A stretch of DNA of 64,000 nt from Triplophysa rosa (Eukaryota; Chordata; Actinopteri; Cypriniformes; Nemacheilidae). The stretch covers positions 1,222,391 to 1,286,390 of the forward strand of contig NC_079890.1 in NCBI RefSeq assembly GCF_024868665.1, in the 5' to 3' direction. Position 1 is the stretch's first letter. Each line of letters opens with the position of its first letter. The position numbers and the translations under genes are program-made. Shown in pieces: positions 55,101-61,100 of the stretch. The notes under the pieces are model-generated. The model searched no databases, had not been told where the DNA came from, and was given only the letters and a program-made list of their open reading frames with translations.

Positions 55101-58100
55101 TGTATGTCTCTGTGAGCAAAGCATTGTGGGAAAAACACATCTGACGGCGCACGCTTATAAATGATCAAGCTGGCAATTGAGTAAAACGGGTTCTTGCTGC
55201 TTTTCTAGACAATATGTAGATAGTTTGATATGGCAGCAGATCTGTGTATTAATGCAATATATTTGAATATGTAAATCATTAAATATGTAAATTAATAAAT
55301 ATTAATATGCAGGTTAATACATGCTACAAAATGACCTAATATATAAATATATATAAAAAAGATGTAATGCATGTGTTGTGATGTCTTACAGCAGATTTAA
55401 CTCCACTGGGTCTCTCCAGCTCCCAGGCAGATGTGTGGATGCTGCAGTCGGTGTTGAGGAAGGGTGACTGTTTACCCGTCTGAAGAGACTCCAGTAGAGC
55501 GCTCTTACCCTGCCGAGGAGGACCCACCACCATTATCTTCAGCAGACGGCATGGCTCCGCCCCTCGCAGCTCCGCCCGCAGGTACGCCAAAACCGCAGAG
55601 GGGCCTGAGACAGCAGGGAGAGAAACGCTTTCTTACATCAATATCTACAAAACTAAACCCTTCATTATTTAATTTGTATTTTTTTTGTATTTATAAAGCA
55701 CAGTTCTGATAAAACCAGTGTATCCCAAAGTGCTGTACTGTATGACAACAAACAAGAAAATGTTAAAAAGTAAAATAAAATAAAGAATATAGCTGCAAGC
55801 AGCAATTAGAGGGTCAACCATTCAAGGCACAAAGGGAAATGTCTTAGATTTTAGACCAGTTTTTTCAGACTAAAGTTTCCAAAAGGTATAAGCAAAAAAT
55901 GCCTAAACAGTCTATGTTACCTTAGGTCATGATTGTGAGGTACGCGTTAATACATGAAAGTTTGGGGAAGATACAGCCTCAAATACATTTTGGCACGTTG
56001 ACGTGCTTTACGAGAACCGACTTTCCAATTGAAAACCGTTTAAAACTGTTTTGTCCGCAGTGTCTCTAGATGCTACTTGCCAAATTTGGTGAAAATCTGA
56101 CAAACCGTCTACGAGTTCAAAAGAGTATTCTTTTTTCATATTTGACATGGTAACATATGAGACTGCCCTCTATATATGTGCTTAATTTTATAACTTTCCT
56201 ATGTACGGCTCTATAGGCTGCCATAGACACAATGGTGAAAAGGAAGGAATAAGAAGAAGAAAATTAATAAATACAATAAAATAAAGTAAAATAAAATAAT
56301 AACATTTTTGTTGATTACTACCTTATTTAATCTGCAATTGTATTCAATGCTTCGCGTCGGGTGGTTCTCGGTCTCCACGTCGTGCATTAAAACCCTTTAA
56401 CGCACGGCTAGCTGTGGATTATCCCTTACATGTATATCCACAGTTTAACTACAAAGACTATGGTTAAACTATGATTACTGTAGCAAAGGTATGGTTAACT
56501 TGTAGTTACCATGCTTTTACTATAGTCACCATGGTGTTAAGTTAGACAGAACGTACTTAAAGCGCCACAGGAAAATGTTTGTACAGAAATGTTTATCATA
56601 AACACTGCCATAGGCAAAATATAAACGTGTTAGTATGTAACCATTTCAATAAACGGGGCCTGGTAAGTAATACTGCATATATACTGAATATAAGTGCAGT
56701 GTCGTACCATCTTTTCTGACGTCTGCAGGAACGTTGGTGATGTTCAGGTCTTCGATGTCCAGCTGCCAAAGGTTGGAGAGCTGCCCAAGCTCGATGGGAA
56801 GTTCCTGGATACCTGGGTTACTAGAGAGAGGAAGAATTCAATCCAAGCTTTAAATAGAACAAGGAAATAAAAATGTGCACTCTACCTGAAGTAAAGAAAG
56901 GAGGAAACTTTCACCCACACTGTGAAAAACACTGAATCATCAACTGATTCAATTTTCAATGCTGTATGATGACCACATAGACAACAAGCGATTCAACATT
57001 AAACATCACAAAGTTTTCGCTATTTTCTATTTTTGAGTAGACTGATTTACTTTCAGTACTGATTTCATTGTGTTTATAATCAACATTACGCTCATTTTAT
57101 CCATAATGGATACATTACATTTACATTACATTTAGTCATTTAGCAGACGCTTTTATCCAAAGCGACTTACAGAGAGTTCAGGGAGCAATAAGCGATATGT
57201 CATACAGGAGCAATAATACAGTAGGTGCTAATACAAAGTTACTAGTTTCAACAAAAGCCAGACCAATACCTGTTGAGAGAAAGAGCGAGGGTTAAGCCCA
57301 TTGCACATAGAATCCGAAATTTCCGTCCGAAATTTTCACAAGTTAAAAAATAAATACGACCTCACGTTGTGTCAACCACATTTACACACTGCCTCCGAAA
57401 TTTTCGTCCGTCATAAAAAAATTCGGACTGGGTTCGATTTTCTGCGTTTTTCACAGGATTTTGAAAGGTGTTTTGACAATTCAGAGACACCGTACAAACC
57501 AGCGCCAAATACGAAAAAAACGCATACGAAAATTTTGGACTATTATGTGCAAAGACCTTTTGTGTTTTTTTTTCTTCATTTTTCTATCAAGTATTCACAG
57601 AAGAGATGGGTTTTTTGAATGTTGTGAGAGATGTGGTTGACCGGACTGAGTTAGGATACATGAGCTTGGTGCAGTGCATTATGGGTATGTTTTCTCTGCA
57701 TTTGATTCAGTCGAACAGGCGTACATGAAGTGAACAAACTCTGTTTCAAATTAACAAGAATAAGGTCTGATGGAGCGTTTGATGCAGCCAGTCATAGTTA
57801 CACAAATCTTCAGTCTGCTTAAGATTCCAAAAATGAACCAAATCATCACAGTAATGATGTCAAAGCATGTTAACAAAGTCACCTGCAATTTTACATGTCA
57901 AACAGAGGTGGTGATAGAGAGACAAAAGCTACAGAGTGCAGCTTTAACTAACATCAGAAATAGAAAAATGCTACCAAACTAAACGTTTGATCCCCAACTA
58001 CAATTCCCATGATGCACTGCTGCTGGTAGTACTCACTTGGAGAGATAGAGTTCAGAGAGGTTCTTGAGGGCATACACAGATGGCGGCACACACTCCAGCT

Positions 58101-61100
58101 GGTTGTCATTCAGGAAGAGAACTTCCAGAGAATCCCGCAAAATGACAGGAAACTGTATGGGACAAACTGCCAAAAGAAAGCCACAAGAGTATGAGAAACA
58201 CATCGAAACCACTTCATATACAGCAGAATCACTAATGTATGGTCACAAATGACTGTGGTAGCGAATTAATGTAGTCCAAATAGTACTTCTTGAGCGACTT
58301 TGCAGCTGAAGATAATGTTACTGTCTAACGGAGCAAAGCCATATGACGGTATATTTACTTTTTAACAACACAAATGTCTTAAATGTGCACATCGTGAATG
58401 TGACGTGTCCCAAATGAGTCAAGAAAAATACTTCACGATAAGTTTACGTTCATTGTCATTAGATAAAGACAATAGTTAACATAGGCTAACTATAAAAATA
58501 CCTGTATAGCCTTTATTAATCTTTATTTTTAACATTTACTCAAATATTATTTTAATCTGCTAACGTTAGTAAATGCCAGGTTAACTAACATGAACAACTG
58601 TACTTGTATTAACTAAGATTAAAAATAAATAAAATCCAATAGTATATTATTATAAAGTATTAGAAAATCTTGTTCGTAAAGGCATGTCTTGCTAGTTACG
58701 GCGCAAAGCGGAGTTCAGTTGTTTATGAATAGTTGTTAGCCATGGCAAATAATCTTACATTTAGATTTACGTCCATCAAACTCTAAATAAAAAACGCACA
58801 CAAATTAGACGTTAAGTATATTTTATTTGAAAAGTAGCTAACAGAGTTCAGAGCGGCACTATTTTAGTGCATGATGCTATTACAATAACAATCCACGCAG
58901 TCTTATCACCATCACAACATAACATGGTTACCATGGTGATTGTTGTAGTTTGACAACATAACTGTAGCATAACTGTAATGCAGTAATTACAGTTTTATTC
59001 ACAGTGATGTGTCATGGCAACAGAAACAGTGTTTGTATGGACTGTACCTGGTTCTGGGTCTCTTCTGTGCCACGTAGTGAAGAAGGCCAGTTTCCTGGTT
59101 TTGGCTGGTTCGTCTGTCCTTCAAAGAACAAGACATGTATATTTCACCTATCTACCGTATATATCACTTCACATATTTCTCTGTGTGTATATATGGCTGT
59201 GTCTTAAAATCTAGCCTTACCCCCTATATAGGCACCATTCTAAATTCAATGTAAAGAGCCATTTTGAAAGCTACAATACACATGAGAAGTAAATCTGGAC
59301 TCCAGAGAAATATCTTCATACTCATTTGAAGTATTGAAGATTGTAATACGCATCCAATTAATCACACACAAGAAGATAATGTAAAAGAGCATATTTTTAG
59401 ACCATATAAATAATTCTACAATTTATACTTCTTATTGCAACTTTGTTTAGATTTTTTTTAAAAGCATAAAAATAATAGCACACACAAAACTTAGATTCTA
59501 CTATTTCTACCTTTTCGCAAAGTTCATGATATACACAGTTTATCTTAACTTGTCCCAAACAAAGTTATTTTAGTGTACTAAAAGAAAACATTACTGTTTA
59601 TTTTAATCAAATAAATGAAGAGTTTGGTTCCAAAATGAGATTTTTTTGCAAAAATCATGTTTTTATTGTGCATTCCAATTAATATCGATCAAACTGCAGT
59701 TGGTTTGTTTTGATTTAAGCCATAAGAACTCAAAAAATACAGCTAAAGCAAAAACACACTACAAGACTTTTGCTCAGATTTTCAGTCTGGTCTTGTTGCA
59801 GAAAGTTTTAGCCAGTCTGCAGATTTGATCAGTTAGTGTGTTTCTATCTGAAACTTTCAAAAAGTCTGCAAGTGTATGACGTCTAGTTTTAAAAAAATCT
59901 GTTCAGATTTTTAAAATCTTGTAGTGTATTCCAGCCATAACTAAATCAATAAAAACACGATTTTTGACACATTTTTAAAAGCGGACTTCTCATTTTGGAT
60001 CCAAGCTCTCCAAATATTGGCCTAAAATGATTGGAAAACCATAAACTAAATGAAAAATTGAAACGTTGCCTCAGAAATAAACTGAAATAAGTTTAAGGCA
60101 CTAAAATTATAACAACAAACAAAAAGTAAAATAAAAATAAATGAATCTTATATAGCTACATAAAGAGTAACAAATAAATAATAAAATGGCAAAAGCACAT
60201 AACAAATTGCCAACATTTAACGAAAATTAAAAATAAAAGTTTAATTTAAAATATTAATAAAACAAAACAATAATAAATCCCGAATCTTGGATTAATGTTT
60301 TTCTACTTGTCGCAATGCATCATGGGTCGAGACGTGCCGATGTATCGGCCAGCCAAATTTATCAGCAAATTTAAAACCATCATATCAGCTGTAGCATGAA
60401 AAAGGACAATAAAACAAAACCAGTAGTTAATGAAGTAACTGCATGGAGGCATTGAGTTTATAAAAAAATGTATTTTGGTAAAATAATTAAAAACTTGCCA
60501 AAACAAAATCAAATGAGTACAAAATATAGTTTGTCTTACAAAGTCAAACAGTCAAAAATGTAACTGGCCATTAATTATTTGTTAAAATCATATCATTTCA
60601 TTTCATTTTTGACCGCACACACAATAACATTGAATGGATAATTGCCCCAAAATAAAAGCATCATTTTTGGGTGAACTATCCCTTTAATGTTGCCTACACT
60701 CAAAAAAAAAAAAGATTTGTTGGATGTGTCAAGTGGTTCCACGCAAATATGTTGAGTAGTTGCTACAATTAACAATTTAGTTTTATGAACAAAATAAATT
60801 TAAGTAAAGTTGACAAAACTTTTTTGAGTAAATCCAAACCATTCAGATTGTACCAGTAATTTGAAGTTAATTAAACTCAATATTTATCCTTCTCAATGGT
60901 ACTTTTGGTTGTCATACATAAATAATATACAGACTTACTGCATGTAAGCCAAAACACAACGAGCAAATCAGATGAGAGGCATCTCAGTGCTGGCATTAGC
61001 ACAGTTAATTGCGTGTTGTATTGCCTCGTATATATAAAGTAAGTAAACTCAACAATAGGTCCAATAGTATAGGGTTTTGCGTTTTACTCAACAATGTTAA

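Noticed and set aside
57301..57618. 105-codon + strand open frame
   Set aside because: It coincides with a fold-back repeat and has no family resemblance.
58037..58152. Acceptor catacag for lrrk1 window exon 5
   Set aside because: The phase does not fit the upstream exon. The AG 14 bases earlier does.
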